NCBI RefSeq assembly: GCF_051388935.1
Contig: NZ_JBPKBI010000003.1
Coordinates: 434,001 to 498,000, forward strand
Origin: Yinghuangia sp035454725
Lineage (GTDB): Bacteria > Actinomycetota > Actinomycetes > Streptomycetales > Streptomycetaceae
Reading direction: 5' to 3'
DNA: 64,000 nucleotides
Shown here: one piece after another, positions 1-8,767 of the stretch
Layout: every line of letters begins with the position of its first letter
How positions within the stretch are numbered: the first letter of the stretch is position 1
Program-made: the position numbers and the translations under genes
Notes under the pieces: generated by a model
The model's input: the letters and a program-made list of their open reading frames with translations, nothing else
The model's database searches: none
Told to the model about the DNA's origin: nothing

Positions 1-1122
1 CGTTGGGAGCCGATGATCTGGAACCCGCTGACCGGCGAACAGCACGAGATCGATCTGGGCCTGCCCGGCGACGTCGGCGTCGACTGGTACCCGGACGCGA
101 GCGCACTGCTGGTCGAGCACGACCACCACGCGCGCTCCGAGCTGTACCGGTACGACCTGGCCGACGGCACGCTGGTCCGGCTCGACACGCCGCCCGGCAC
201 GGTGCTCGGCGCGACCGCCCGGCCGGACGGCACGGTGGAATACCTGTGGTCGAGCGGCGAGCGGCCCAGCGAGCTGCGGTCGACCGGCGGCGGCACGGTG
301 CTCGTGCCGCCCGGCGACCGCGCGCCGGGATCGGTGTCGGTCGAGGACGCATGGGTCGACGGGCCCGGCGGGCCGGTGCACGCGCTGGTGTCCCGGCCGA
401 CCGGCGGGTCCGGCCCGTACCCGACGGTCTTCGAGATCCACGGCGGCCCGACCGCACACGACGGCGACCACTTCGCGCCGGGCGTCGCGGTGTGGATCGA
501 CCACGGTTTCGCGGTGGTCCGCGTCAACTACCGGGGTTCGACCGGCTACGGCAAGGACTGGACGGACGCGCTGCGCGAGCGGGTCGGGCTCATCGAGCTG
601 GAGGACATCGCCGCGGTGCGCGCGTGGGCGGTCGAGTCCGGCCTCGCCGACCCCAACCGCCTTGTGCTGTCCGGTGGTTCGTGGGGCGGCTATCTGACGC
701 TCCTCGGTCTCGGCGTCCAGCCCGACGACTGGTCGCTCGGGCTCGCGGCGGTTCCGGTCGCCGACTACGTCGCGGCGTACGAGGACGAGATGGAGGCGCT
801 CAAGGCGATGGACCGCACACTCGTCGGCGGCACGCCCGACGAGGTTCCCGAGCGGTACGCCGCGTCGTCGCCGATCACGTACGTCGACCGGGTGCGCGTG
901 CCGGTCTTCATCAGCGCCGGGCTCAACGACCCGCGCTGCCCGATCCGGCAGATCGAGAACTACGTCGCGCGGCTCGCCGAACTCGGCGCGGCGCACGAGG
1001 TCTACCGGTACGAGGCCGGCCACGGTTCCGCGGTGGTCGAGGAGCGGATCCGCCAGGTGCGCAAGGAACTGGACTTCGTGGCCCGGCACTTGGGCCTGCC
1101 GAAGACCGCAGCCGGGGTCTGA
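1..1122 (+). CDS. S9-family prolyl oligopeptidase-like peptidase, C-terminal part
   Basis: The reading frame is already open at the first base, so this is the 3' part of a gene that begins outside the window. The first ATG (13) is probably internal. What is visible is the end of a beta-propeller-like region followed by an alpha/beta hydrolase domain. The HGGP oxyanion motif is near base 442. The nucleophile motif GGSWGGY has its Ser codon at 679-681, the Asp lies in GLNDP (928-930) and the His in AGHGS (1021-1023), a complete Ser-Asp-His triad in S9 order. S9 enzymes of this type cleave short peptides, often after proline, or remove acyl-amino acids; the exact substrate cannot be told. It converges with the SURF1 gene. 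Confidence 0.85.
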   Translation, partial: RWEPMIWNPLTGEQHEIDLGLPGDVGVDWYPDASALLVEHDHHARSELYRYDLADGTLVRLDTPPGTVLGATARPDGTVEYLWSSGERPSELRSTGGGTVLVPPGDRAPGSVSVEDAWVDGPGGPVHALVSRPTGGSGPYPTVFEIHGGPTAHDGDHFAPGVAVWIDHGFAVVRVNYRGSTGYGKDWTDALRERVGLIELEDIAAVRAWAVESGLADPNRLVLSGGSWGGYLTLLGLGVQPDDWSLGLAAVPVADYVAAYEDEMEALKAMDRTLVGGTPDEVPERYAASSPITYVDRVRVPVFISAGLNDPRCPIRQIENYVARLAELGAAHEVYRYEAGHGSAVVEERIRQVRKELDFVARHLGLPKTAAGV

Positions 1123-1169
1123 CGGACCGGGTCCGCGGCCGGGCTCCGGCCCGCCCGCGGACCGGTTGG

Positions 1170-1985
1170 TCAAGAGGCCGGTTCGAGGCCCAGCTCGCGC
1201 AGCGCCCGGGCCTGCTCGGCCTCGTCGCGCTCCTCGATCTCGCGGCGCACGACGCGCCACCACAGGAACACCGACGCCCCCGCGAAGACGAACCACTGCG
1301 CGGTGTAGCCGAGGTTCTGCCAGGCCCGCCCCGAAATGCCGCCGCTCTTCTGCGTCTTCGCCGGCGGCACCGGGACGAGGCCTGACGCGTCGGCCGGGTC
1401 CTGCGCGGTCAGCGCGACATAGCCGTCGTAGAGGCGGTACGGCAGCACGTTGACCAGTTCGGGCGTGTGGATGATCGAGACCTGGCCCGCCGGCAGCCCC
1501 GGGATCCGGTCGATGCCGGACCCGTGCTCGGTCTCGGACAGTTCGAGGCGCCCGGTCACCCGCACGTCTCCGGCGGGCACGGGCACTGCCGCCGGGTCCG
1601 GTGCTCCGGCGGTCCAGCCGCGCACCACGAGCACGCGCAGCTCCGGCTCCCCGGCGGGCTGAAGCGGCGTCAGGATGTACGAGCCGTCACGGCCGTCGAG
1701 CTCGCGGCCGGGGACGACGAGCTGCCGTGCCGCGTCGTACCGGCCCTCGACGAACACATTGCGGCCACGGTCCTTCGTCGCCACGGTGTGCCCGCCGTCC
1801 AACTCCTGCCCGAGCGCGACGGCCGGCTCCGCGGACACCGCGGTCTTCTCGGACTTCCCGCCGTCGTTGTGCTCGTTGTAGCGCTGGAACTGCCACAGGC
1901 CCAGAGCCGCGCAGACCGGGACGGCCACCAGCACGAGAACGTGGAAGGCCACCCAGCGCGGCTGGAGGAGGAAGCGGTGCTGCAC
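1170..1985 (-). CDS. SURF1-family protein, cytochrome oxidase biogenesis
   Basis: A 271-aa membrane protein starting at a GTG. One transmembrane helix lies near the N-terminus (about residues 10-30) and is followed by the family motif GLWQFQR. A second helix lies near residues 222-242. The loop between them is long and extracytoplasmic, as in SURF1/Shy1 proteins. Known members help insert haem a or assemble subunit I of aa3-type cytochrome c oxidase. The two-helix layout, length and motif fit the family well. It ends 48 bp from the convergent peptidase gene. Confidence 0.85.
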   Translation of the reverse strand: MQHRFLLQPRWVAFHVLVLVAVPVCAALGLWQFQRYNEHNDGGKSEKTAVSAEPAVALGQELDGGHTVATKDRGRNVFVEGRYDAARQLVVPGRELDGRDGSYILTPLQPAGEPELRVLVVRGWTAGAPDPAAVPVPAGDVRVTGRLELSETEHGSGIDRIPGLPAGQVSIIHTPELVNVLPYRLYDGYVALTAQDPADASGLVPVPPAKTQKSGGISGRAWQNLGYTAQWFVFAGASVFLWWRVVRREIEERDEAEQARALRELGLEPAS

Positions 1986-2012
1986 CCCACCACGGTAACC
2001 GGGGCTCCCCGG

Positions 2013-3098
2013 TCACCCGACCCGCGGGTGCGTCCCGGCCGCGTAGACGTCGGTGCGGTAGACCACGCCGCCGCACGCCGCGCTCAGCCGCACCTCGGCG
2101 ACGGTCACATCGCCGTCCGCGAGCGCGTAGCCGAGCGCCGGTTCGGGTGGCGGCGGACCGGGCGGGTTGTCGCCCGGCGTGCAACTTCCGTTGACGCCGG
2201 TCCCGGCGGTCGGCTGCCACGCGAACTGGAATTCGTACGAGGCTCCCGGACGCAGCGTCAGCGGCCCCACCGGTGCCGGCACCTCGGGCAGCCGGGACGC
2301 CGGATCGCCGGCCTCGTGAATCTTGACCGAGACCTGGATCGGCGGATTGCCGGGCGGCGAGGCGACCATGACGTGACCGGACCCCACGATCGTGCAGTCG
2401 TGCTGCGCGACATTGCGGACCTCGACGACCCCGTAGGTGACACCGTCGGCCCCCGGCGTCCCCAGCTCGTTGCCGCCGACCTGGACCAGGTCGGGGATCG
2501 TGCAGGCGGGCGCGGGCGGGTCGCTCGGCGACGCGGTCGGGCCGACCGTGCCGGTCGCGGTGGTGGGCGGGACGGTCGGCAGCGGCTGACCGGACGCCGT
2601 CGACTGGTCGGGCGGCAGCGTCAGCCCCGGGGACGCCGCCGCGGCGGGCGCCGACGCACTCGGCTCGGCCTTCGGAGTGTTCCGCGAGCCGCTGGTCGTG
2701 CCGCCGCCGGAGATCGTCGAACCGACCGGGTCCCGGCCGTCCGAGAAGGTCTGCGTGCCGCCGCTCTCGCCGCCGGTCGCCGCCGCCTCCGAGTCCTGGG
2801 CGGAGTCCGTCTTCGAGCCGCTTTGCTGCGTGGTCTCGTCGGTGATCACGACCGTGCGCACCATCGGCGTCGCGATGCCGAGCACCGCGACGGTCGCAAC
2901 TGCGGTCAGCGCCGTCGCGCGGCGGCGCCGGCGGCGCGCCGGCACGGCCTCGCGCAGCCGGTCGAGCGCGTCGTGCGCGGGCCGGATCTCCGACACGGCG
3001 TCCGCAAGCCGTCTGCGCAGTTCGTCGGGCAGGCCGTCGTCCGGCATACCGTCGCCGGGCCGGCCGCCCATCCCCCGGTCATCGTTCATCGCGGTCAC
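2013..3098 (-). CDS. Membrane-anchored secreted protein, probable partner of the upstream sigma factor
   Basis: A 361-aa protein whose GTG start overlaps the sigma-factor stop (GTGA at 3095-3098); an ATG three codons in (3089) is an alternative. About 55 charged cytoplasmic residues including a run of arginines precede a single transmembrane helix (about residues 61-80). Then comes a long Ser/Thr/Pro/Gly-rich linker and a Cys-containing extracellular domain of about 150 residues. A cytoplasmic helix plus one membrane span encoded directly after an ECF sigma gene is typical of membrane anti-sigma factors. No zinc-binding anti-sigma HxxxCxxC motif is visible, so that role is inferred from context only. 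Confidence 0.55.
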   Translation of the reverse strand: MTAMNDDRGMGGRPGDGMPDDGLPDELRRRLADAVSEIRPAHDALDRLREAVPARRRRRRATALTAVATVAVLGIATPMVRTVVITDETTQQSGSKTDSAQDSEAAATGGESGGTQTFSDGRDPVGSTISGGGTTSGSRNTPKAEPSASAPAAAASPGLTLPPDQSTASGQPLPTVPPTTATGTVGPTASPSDPPAPACTIPDLVQVGGNELGTPGADGVTYGVVEVRNVAQHDCTIVGSGHVMVASPPGNPPIQVSVKIHEAGDPASRLPEVPAPVGPLTLRPGASYEFQFAWQPTAGTGVNGSCTPGDNPPGPPPPEPALGYALADGDVTVAEVRLSAACGGVVYRTDVYAAGTHPRVG

Positions 3099-3697
3099 GA
3101 CGTCTCCATCCGGGCCCGCAGCGCCTCAAGCCCTCGCGAACCGTACGCCTTCACCGACCCCACCGAGAGGCCAAGCAGGTCAGCCACCTGAACCTCCGTC
3201 AGATCCGCGTAGTAGCGGAGGACAATCACCTCGCGCTGCCGCCTCGGCAGTTCGCGCAACACCCGCACGAGGGCGTCTCGCTCCAGCACGTTGTGCGCGC
3301 CTTCCTCCGCGGCCGGCTCCTCCGCCTGCGGGCGCGGCAGCAGCCGCAGCGCCATCAACCTCCTGCGCAGTGTCGACCGCGAGAGATTCACGACAGTCTG
3401 CCGCAGGTACGCCAGCGTCTTCTCGGGATCGCGCAGCCGGTGACGGGCCACATGCACGCGGATGAACGCCTCCTGCACGACGTCCTCGCACGAGTGCGGG
3501 TCGTCCAGCAGCAGCGCGGCCAGCCGGAGCAGGGTGCCGTAGTGCTCGCGGTACGTCTCGGTGAGCCGGTCGACGGTCACCCCGGCGTCCGAATCCGCCG
3601 CGCGTGCCTCCGCAGGCCTGGGCGCCTCCGATACCCGCGGCGCCTCCTGTGGCCGGTCGGGGATGCGCACCGCGTCCCGGGGCTTCTCGACGGACAT
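3095..3697 (-). CDS. ECF sigma-70 family RNA polymerase sigma factor
   Basis: About 200 aa from an ATG at 3697. Region 2 contains the core-binding segment with DVVQEAFIRVH; region 4 ends in a helix-turn-helix (LTEVQVADLLGLSVGSVKAYGSRGL). The layout resembles the SigE-like ECF proteins common in streptomycetes. The start is uncertain: the same frame is open further upstream across an assembly gap, and no strong ribosome site precedes 3697. The first 45 residues are a charged extension not needed for the fold. The stop overlaps the start of the membrane protein, implying translational coupling. Confidence 0.75.
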   Translation of the reverse strand: MSVEKPRDAVRIPDRPQEAPRVSEAPRPAEARAADSDAGVTVDRLTETYREHYGTLLRLAALLLDDPHSCEDVVQEAFIRVHVARHRLRDPEKTLAYLRQTVVNLSRSTLRRRLMALRLLPRPQAEEPAAEEGAHNVLERDALVRVLRELPRRQREVIVLRYYADLTEVQVADLLGLSVGSVKAYGSRGLEALRARMETS

Positions 3698-4086
3698 CCC
3701 GTCGGTCGGCACGTCAGCCCCCGCCCCGACGGTCGCCTCGGCTGTCGGGGCGACCGCCGCATACCGGATCAGGGACTCCACGTGCTGCCATCCCCCGGGC
3801 ACCTCCGCGTCCGGCCCCCGACCGGCGAAGGCAACATCGACAGCCGGGCGCGCAGCGCGAACGCCCCGCTTGACCCGTGGTTCCACCCCCACCAACTCCG
3901 CCACGAACGTTAGACACCCAGTCGCCTCGGAAGGTTGTAGGGAAGTCGTGAACACTGCCCCCGACCGTCCTGGTCGCTCCGGCGCGTCGTCGGATTGTCG
4001 GCCTGGGGACACGGTACTGGTCGACGGGGCGTCAGGCAGGCGGTTCCGGTGAGCGGGGACGCTCGGCGGCTGTGGCCAACGCCACA

Positions 4087-4249
4087 ACGGCCGTCGGCCG
4101 CGCCCCCCGTTNNNNNNNNNNNNNNNNNNNNNNNNNNNNNNNNNNNNNNNNNNNNNNNNNNNNNNNNNNNNNNNNNNNNNNNNNNNNNNNNNNNNNNNNN
4201 NNNNNNNNNNNNNNGCCCCCCGTTTCGGGAGGGCGCGGCCGACGGCCGT
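4087..4249. terminator. Long hairpin terminator downstream of asd, split by an N run
   Basis: Bases 4087-4111 and 4215-4249 form the two arms of one hairpin. The left arm begins acggccgtcggccgcgccc and the right arm ends with its exact complement, a 19-bp stem. The ten bases gccccccgtt occur on both sides of the N run (4112-4214), so the true sequence probably has no gap. It lies 34 bp past the asd stop and would end transcription of the ask-asd operon. Confidence 0.7.
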
Positions 4250-4282
4250 CATGCGTTCACGCGTACACGGGGGCGCGGCCCG

Positions 4283-5347
4283 TCACGCCTCGGCGGTCAG
4301 CTCCGCCGCGACCAGCTCGGCGATCTGCGCGGTGTTGAGCGCGGCACCCTTGCGCAGGTTGTCGCCGCACACGAACATCTCCAGCGTGTTCGGGAAGTCC
4401 AGCGCCTGCCGGATGCGTCCGACCCACGTGGGGTCGGTGCCGACGACGTCCGCCGGGGTCGGGAACTCGCCGCTCTCGGGGTCGTCGCACAGCACGACGC
4501 CCGGTGCCTCGGCAAGGATCTCGTGGGCACGCGCGACCGTCACATCGCGTTCGAACACCGCGTGCACGGCCAGCGAGTGCGTCGTGATGACGGGGACGCG
4601 CACACAGGTCGCGGAGACCTTGAGGTCCGGCAGACCGAGGATCTTGCGCGACTCGTTGCGGACCTTGAGCTCCTCGGACGACCAGCCGCCGTCCTTGAGC
4701 GACCCCGCCCACGGCACGACGTTGAGCGCGAGCGGCGCCGGGAACGGCCCGAACTCGCCGACCGCGCGGCGCACATCGCCCGGCTGCGTGCCCAGCGTCG
4801 CGGAGCCCGCGACCTTCGCCATCTGCTCGCGCAGCGTGTCGATGCCCGGCTGACCGGCACCGGACGCCGCCTGGTACGACGACACCACGAGCTCGCGCAG
4901 ACCCAGCTCGGCGTGCAGCGCACCGAGCGCCACGACCATGGTCAGCGTCGTGCAGTTGGGGTTCGAGATGATGCCGCGCGGACGGATCCGAGCCGCCGCC
5001 GGGTTCACCTCGGGCACCACCAGCGGAACCTCGGGGTCCATGCGGAACGCGCCGGAGTTGTCGACCGCGACCGCGCCCTTCGCGGCGGCCACCGGCGCCC
5101 ACTGCGCGGACACCTCGTCGGGCACGTCGAACATCGCGACGTCGACGCCCTCGAAGCACTCCTCGGACAGCGCCTGGACCTCGACCTCCTCGCCCCGCAC
5201 CACCAGCTTCTTGCCGGCCGAACGGGCGGAGGCGATCAGGCGGATCTCCCCCCAGACGTCCTGACGCGTCGAAAGCAGTTCGAGCATCACGGTACCGACG
5301 GCGCCGGTGGCGCCGACCAGGGCGAGAGTGGGCTTGCGGGTGCTCAT
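4283..5347 (-). CDS. asd: Aspartate-semialdehyde dehydrogenase
   Basis: A 354-aa enzyme that reduces aspartyl-4-phosphate to aspartate semialdehyde with NADPH, the branch point to lysine/diaminopimelate, threonine and methionine. The nucleotide-binding GATGAVG lies at residues 12-18 and the catalytic Cys132 in SNPNCTT. Length is normal for the family. The ATG at 5347 overlaps the aspartokinase stop (ATGA), so the two consecutive pathway enzymes are translationally coupled, as is usual in actinomycetes. Transcription ends at the hairpin at 4087-4249. Confidence 0.95.
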   Translation of the reverse strand: MSTRKPTLALVGATGAVGTVMLELLSTRQDVWGEIRLIASARSAGKKLVVRGEEVEVQALSEECFEGVDVAMFDVPDEVSAQWAPVAAAKGAVAVDNSGAFRMDPEVPLVVPEVNPAAARIRPRGIISNPNCTTLTMVVALGALHAELGLRELVVSSYQAASGAGQPGIDTLREQMAKVAGSATLGTQPGDVRRAVGEFGPFPAPLALNVVPWAGSLKDGGWSSEELKVRNESRKILGLPDLKVSATCVRVPVITTHSLAVHAVFERDVTVARAHEILAEAPGVVLCDDPESGEFPTPADVVGTDPTWVGRIRQALDFPNTLEMFVCGDNLRKGAALNTAQIAELVAAELTAEA

Positions 5348-6612
5348 CGGCCGGTACCTCCGTAGACGACGGCCTCTTCGGACTCCGCGTCGAGCCCGAA
5401 AGCGGTGTGGACGGCCTGGATCGCGGTCGGCACCTGGTCGGCGCGGCAGACCACCGAGATGCGGATCTCCGACGTGGAGATCAGCTCGATGTTGACGCCG
5501 GCGTTCGACAGCGCCTCGAAGAACTCCGCGGTGACGCCGGGGTGCGAGCGCATGCCCGCGCCGACGAGGGAGACCTTGCCGACCTGGTCGTCGTACTGCA
5601 GCGCCTCGAAGCCGATGCTGTCCTTGATCCTGGTCAGCGAGTCGATGGCCTTGTGGCCGTCGGTCATCGGCAGCGTGAAGGAGATGTCCGTGCGCCCGGT
5701 GGACGCGGCGGAGACGTTCTGCACCACCATGTCGATGTTGATCTCGGCGTCGGCGACCGCGCGGAAGATCTTCGCGGCCTCGCCGGGCTTGTCCGGGACC
5801 CCGACAACGGTGACCTTGGCCTCGCTGGTGTCGTGGGCGACACCGGAGATGATCGCCTGCTCCACGTCGTCCCCTTCGGACTCGCTTCGTACCCACGTGC
5901 CCTCAAGCCCTGAGAAGGACGAGCGCACGTGGACGGGCATGTTGTAGCGGCGGGCGTACTCCACACACCGCAGGTGCAGCACCTTGGAACCGCTGGCGGC
6001 CAGCTCCAGCATCTCCTGATAGCTGATCTGCTTGATCTTGCGGGCCTTCTTGACCACGCGGGGGTCGGCGGTGAAGACGCCGTCCACGTCCGTGTAGATC
6101 TCGCAGGCCTCGGCGTCGAGGGCGGCGGCCAGGGCGACGGCGGTCGTGTCGGACCCGCCGCGGCCGAGGGTCGTGATGTCCTTCGTGTCCTGCGACACGC
6201 CCTGGAAGCCGGCGACGATCGCCACGGCGTCCTCGTCGAGGGCGGACCGGATCCGGCCGGGCGTCACGTCGATGATGCGCGCTTTGTTGTGGACCGAGTC
6301 GGTGATGACGCCGGCTTGGCTGCCGGTGAACGACCGCGCCTCGACACCGAGGTTTTTGATCGCCATCGCCAGCAGCGCCATCGAAATCCGCTCACCGGAG
6401 GTGAGCAGCATGTCGAGCTCGCGTCCCGCAGGCATGGGGCTCACCTGCTGCGCGAGATCGATGAGCTCGTCCGTTGTGTCACCCATCGCGGACACCACGA
6501 CGACCACTTCGTGGCCGGCCTTCTTGGTGTCGACGATCCGCTTGGCGACGCGCTTGATGCCTTCGGCATCGGCAACGGAGGAGCCTCCGTACTTCTGCAC
6601 GACAAGGCCCAC
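5344..6612 (-). CDS. lysC: Aspartokinase
   Basis: A 422-aa kinase that phosphorylates aspartate, the first step of the aspartate pathway. The N-terminus VGLVVQKYGGSS has the KYGGSS substrate/ATP motif. The C-terminal third carries two ACT regulatory domains (about residues 265-420), the usual site of lysine/threonine feedback. The GTG at 6612 was chosen because GAGGAGC lies seven bases upstream and because family proteins start at this point; an open extension to 6648 is not needed. Many actinomycete genes of this type also make a beta subunit from an internal start, which is not testable here. Confidence 0.95.
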   Translation of the reverse strand: MGLVVQKYGGSSVADAEGIKRVAKRIVDTKKAGHEVVVVVSAMGDTTDELIDLAQQVSPMPAGRELDMLLTSGERISMALLAMAIKNLGVEARSFTGSQAGVITDSVHNKARIIDVTPGRIRSALDEDAVAIVAGFQGVSQDTKDITTLGRGGSDTTAVALAAALDAEACEIYTDVDGVFTADPRVVKKARKIKQISYQEMLELAASGSKVLHLRCVEYARRYNMPVHVRSSFSGLEGTWVRSESEGDDVEQAIISGVAHDTSEAKVTVVGVPDKPGEAAKIFRAVADAEINIDMVVQNVSAASTGRTDISFTLPMTDGHKAIDSLTRIKDSIGFEALQYDDQVGKVSLVGAGMRSHPGVTAEFFEALSNAGVNIELISTSEIRISVVCRADQVPTAIQAVHTAFGLDAESEEAVVYGGTGR

Positions 6613-6813
6613 GTGCGCTCCTCGTTTCGTGATTGCTGCGGTCGGCACAGTCTAACGAGGCATGCGGACGACCCCACCTCTATTCACATACTGAGACGAA
6701 CGTATTACTTTTCGAACAATGCGCCGTCAATCCCGGTGAAAGTGCCGTACGGACCACCGAAACCGGGAAAACGTCCGGTTCCGGTTGTCCGCTCGGCGTT
6801 CCGGAGGAACCGC

Positions 6814-7443
6814 TCAGCCGCCGTTGGTCGGCCCGCCGAGCACGACCGCGTCATCCAATTGCTCCGCCAACTCGTCGGCGAGCTCGTCGCCGATCGCGTC
6901 GTCGACCGCCACCTCGATGCCGTCGTCGGCGGCCGTGTCGAGCCGGGCGTGCGCGACCACCGATTGCAGCGCGCGCAGCACCGCACTCGCCGTCGCACCC
7001 CAGTTCGCGAGGTACGAGAACTGCCACCACCACAGCGCCTCGGTGGTCCGCCCGGCCCGATGGTGGGCGAGACCGTGCATGAGGTCGGTGACGACGTCGG
7101 CCATGTCGTCCGAGATACGGAAGGCCACGGGCTTGGGGCGCGGAACGTACGGGTCGAAGACCTCGTAGTAGACGTCGATCGGTTCGAGCAGCACGGAAAG
7201 CGAGGTGCGCAGCGCGTCCACATCGGGGTCCGGCCCGGAATCCGGCTCGAAGCGCTCGTCGGGCACGACGTCGGCGATCGCGCCGAGCCGACCGCCGGCG
7301 AGCATCAATTGCGAGACCTCCAGCAGCAGCATCGACACGGCGGCGCCGGGCTCCTCGCCGCGGGCCACCTCCGTGACTGCCACCACGAAGCTCTCGATCT
7401 GGTCGGCGATTTCCGCGGTGAAGTCGGTCAGGTCGTCAGACAT
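6814..7443 (-). CDS. DUF5063-like conserved protein
   Basis: A 209-aa acidic, helical protein without signal peptide or membrane segment. It starts at the ATG at 7443 and overlaps the recR stop by 8 bp. It resembles a family regularly found beside recR in streptomycetes, with a WWWQFSYLANWG segment that may form a hydrophobic core. Function is unknown; the coupling suggests co-expression with recR. The family name is given from memory of sequence character and genomic position, not from a search. Confidence 0.65.
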   Translation of the reverse strand: MSDDLTDFTAEIADQIESFVVAVTEVARGEEPGAAVSMLLLEVSQLMLAGGRLGAIADVVPDERFEPDSGPDPDVDALRTSLSVLLEPIDVYYEVFDPYVPRPKPVAFRISDDMADVVTDLMHGLAHHRAGRTTEALWWWQFSYLANWGATASAVLRALQSVVAHARLDTAADDGIEVAVDDAIGDELADELAEQLDDAVVLGGPTNGG

Positions 7444-8035
7444 CGAGCAGTCGTCTCCCCTCAAAGGCACGCCCGAGGGTCACCTCGTCGGCGTACTCCA
7501 GGTCACCCCCCACCGGCAGCCCGCTCGCCAGCCGGGTCACCTTGAGACCCATCGGCTTGCACAGGCGGGCCAGATATGTCGCCGTCGCCTCTCCTTCCAG
7601 ATTCGGGTCGGTCGCGAGGATCAACTCGGTCACCGTGCCATCGGCAAGCCTCGTCATCAACTCACGAATGCGCAGGTCATCGGGGCCGACGCCTTCGATC
7701 GGGCTGATCGCGCCGCCGAGCACGTGGTATCGGCCGCGGAACTCGCGGGTCTTCTCGACCGCCACGACGTCCTTGGATTCCTCCACCACGCAGATCACCG
7801 CGGGGTCCCGGCGCGGATCGAGGCAGATACGGCACTGCTCGGCCTCGGCGACGTTGCCGCAGGTGCCGCAGAAACGGACCTTGTCCTTGACCTCGACGAG
7901 GGCGTTGACCAGGCGGCGGACATCGGCGGGGTCGGCGGCCAGGAGATGGAAGGCGATGCGCTGCGCGCTCTTCGGACCGACGCCGGGCAGGCGGCCCAGT
8001 TCGTCGATGAGGTCCTGAACGGCGCCTTCGTACAC
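7436..8035 (-). CDS. recR: Recombination mediator protein RecR
   Basis: A 199-aa protein of the RecFOR pathway, which loads RecA at ssDNA gaps. An N-terminal helix-hairpin-helix (LGRLPGVGPKSAQRIAFHLL) is followed by the four-cysteine zinc finger (CGTC and CRIC, about residues 57-71). A Toprim domain (about 79-175) and a C-terminal Walker-B-like region complete it. Length and domain order are standard. It lies downstream of the YbaB and dnaX genes on the same strand, the usual dnaX-ybaB-recR order. Confidence 0.95.
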   Translation of the reverse strand: MYEGAVQDLIDELGRLPGVGPKSAQRIAFHLLAADPADVRRLVNALVEVKDKVRFCGTCGNVAEAEQCRICLDPRRDPAVICVVEESKDVVAVEKTREFRGRYHVLGGAISPIEGVGPDDLRIRELMTRLADGTVTELILATDPNLEGEATATYLARLCKPMGLKVTRLASGLPVGGDLEYADEVTLGRAFEGRRLLDV

Positions 8036-8224
8036 CTGCGAACTCCTCGGTCTCGTCGGTCGGTTCGTTTCTGCTGTCGGTGTCGCCGCGCCGTGCCCCG
8101 CATCCCGTTGCGGCCCGCCGCCCTCATCGTCTCGTGTCGGCGCCGCCTTCGCACCGTCCGCGGGGACGAGCCTGCCGGGCGGTCCCGGGCCGTGCGCGGC
8201 GGCGCGGCCCGGGCACCCGCCGCG

Positions 8225-8596
8225 CTACTGGCCCGGCGGCAGTTTCAGCCCGCCGAGCCCGCCGCCGAGGCCGCCGGCGCCACCGCCCAGCCCCTCGGCC
8301 AGTGGGCCCATGACCCGCACGGCCATTTCCGAGGCCGCCCGGCTCGCGTCGCGCACCGCGGCAACGATGAGGTCGCCGAGCGTCTCGGTGTCCTCAGGAT
8401 CCACCGCTTCGGGCGAGATCTCCAGAGCGAGAAGCTCACCGGAACCGCTGACCGTCGCGGTGACCAACCCGCCGCCGGCCGTTCCCTTCACCTGCGTCCG
8501 CGCAAGTTCCTCCTGCGCGGCCGTGAGTTCCTGCTGCATCTTCTGGGCCTGCTGCAACAACTGCTGCATGTCGGGCAGGCCGCCTTCGGGAAACAC
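8225..8596 (-). CDS. ebfC: YbaB/EbfC-family nucleoid-associated protein
   Basis: About 123 aa. It begins with the Gln-rich amphipathic helix MQQLLQQAQKMQQELTAAQE typical of YbaB/EbfC, and has a Gly-rich tail. Family members are dimeric DNA-binding proteins that coat the nucleoid. I chose the GTG at 8596 because homologues have a short lead peptide before the Gln-rich helix and AGGG lies upstream; the ATG at 8569 is an alternative. It lies between dnaX and recR as in most bacteria. Confidence 0.88.
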   Translation of the reverse strand: MFPEGGLPDMQQLLQQAQKMQQELTAAQEELARTQVKGTAGGGLVTATVSGSGELLALEISPEAVDPEDTETLGDLIVAAVRDASRAASEMAVRVMGPLAEGLGGGAGGLGGGLGGLKLPPGQ

Positions 8597-8767
8597 CTGG
8601 GGCACCCTTCGTCGCTGTCCGTGGCAGCCCGGGAAATGCGGCTGCCACCACGGCTTGAGCCTACGGGGTCGGGCCGTTCGGGGGAGGTGAAGAGTCACGC
8701 GGCCCGGCGCCCGGTCGGCGCCCCGCGGGCACGGTCGGCCCCGCACGGTCGCCGGCGCGGTGACGGG

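Noticed and set aside
3698..4252. N-terminal extension of the ECF sigma factor through the N run
   Set aside because: The extension has no domain and crosses a hairpin terminator of asd, so it cannot be coding throughout.
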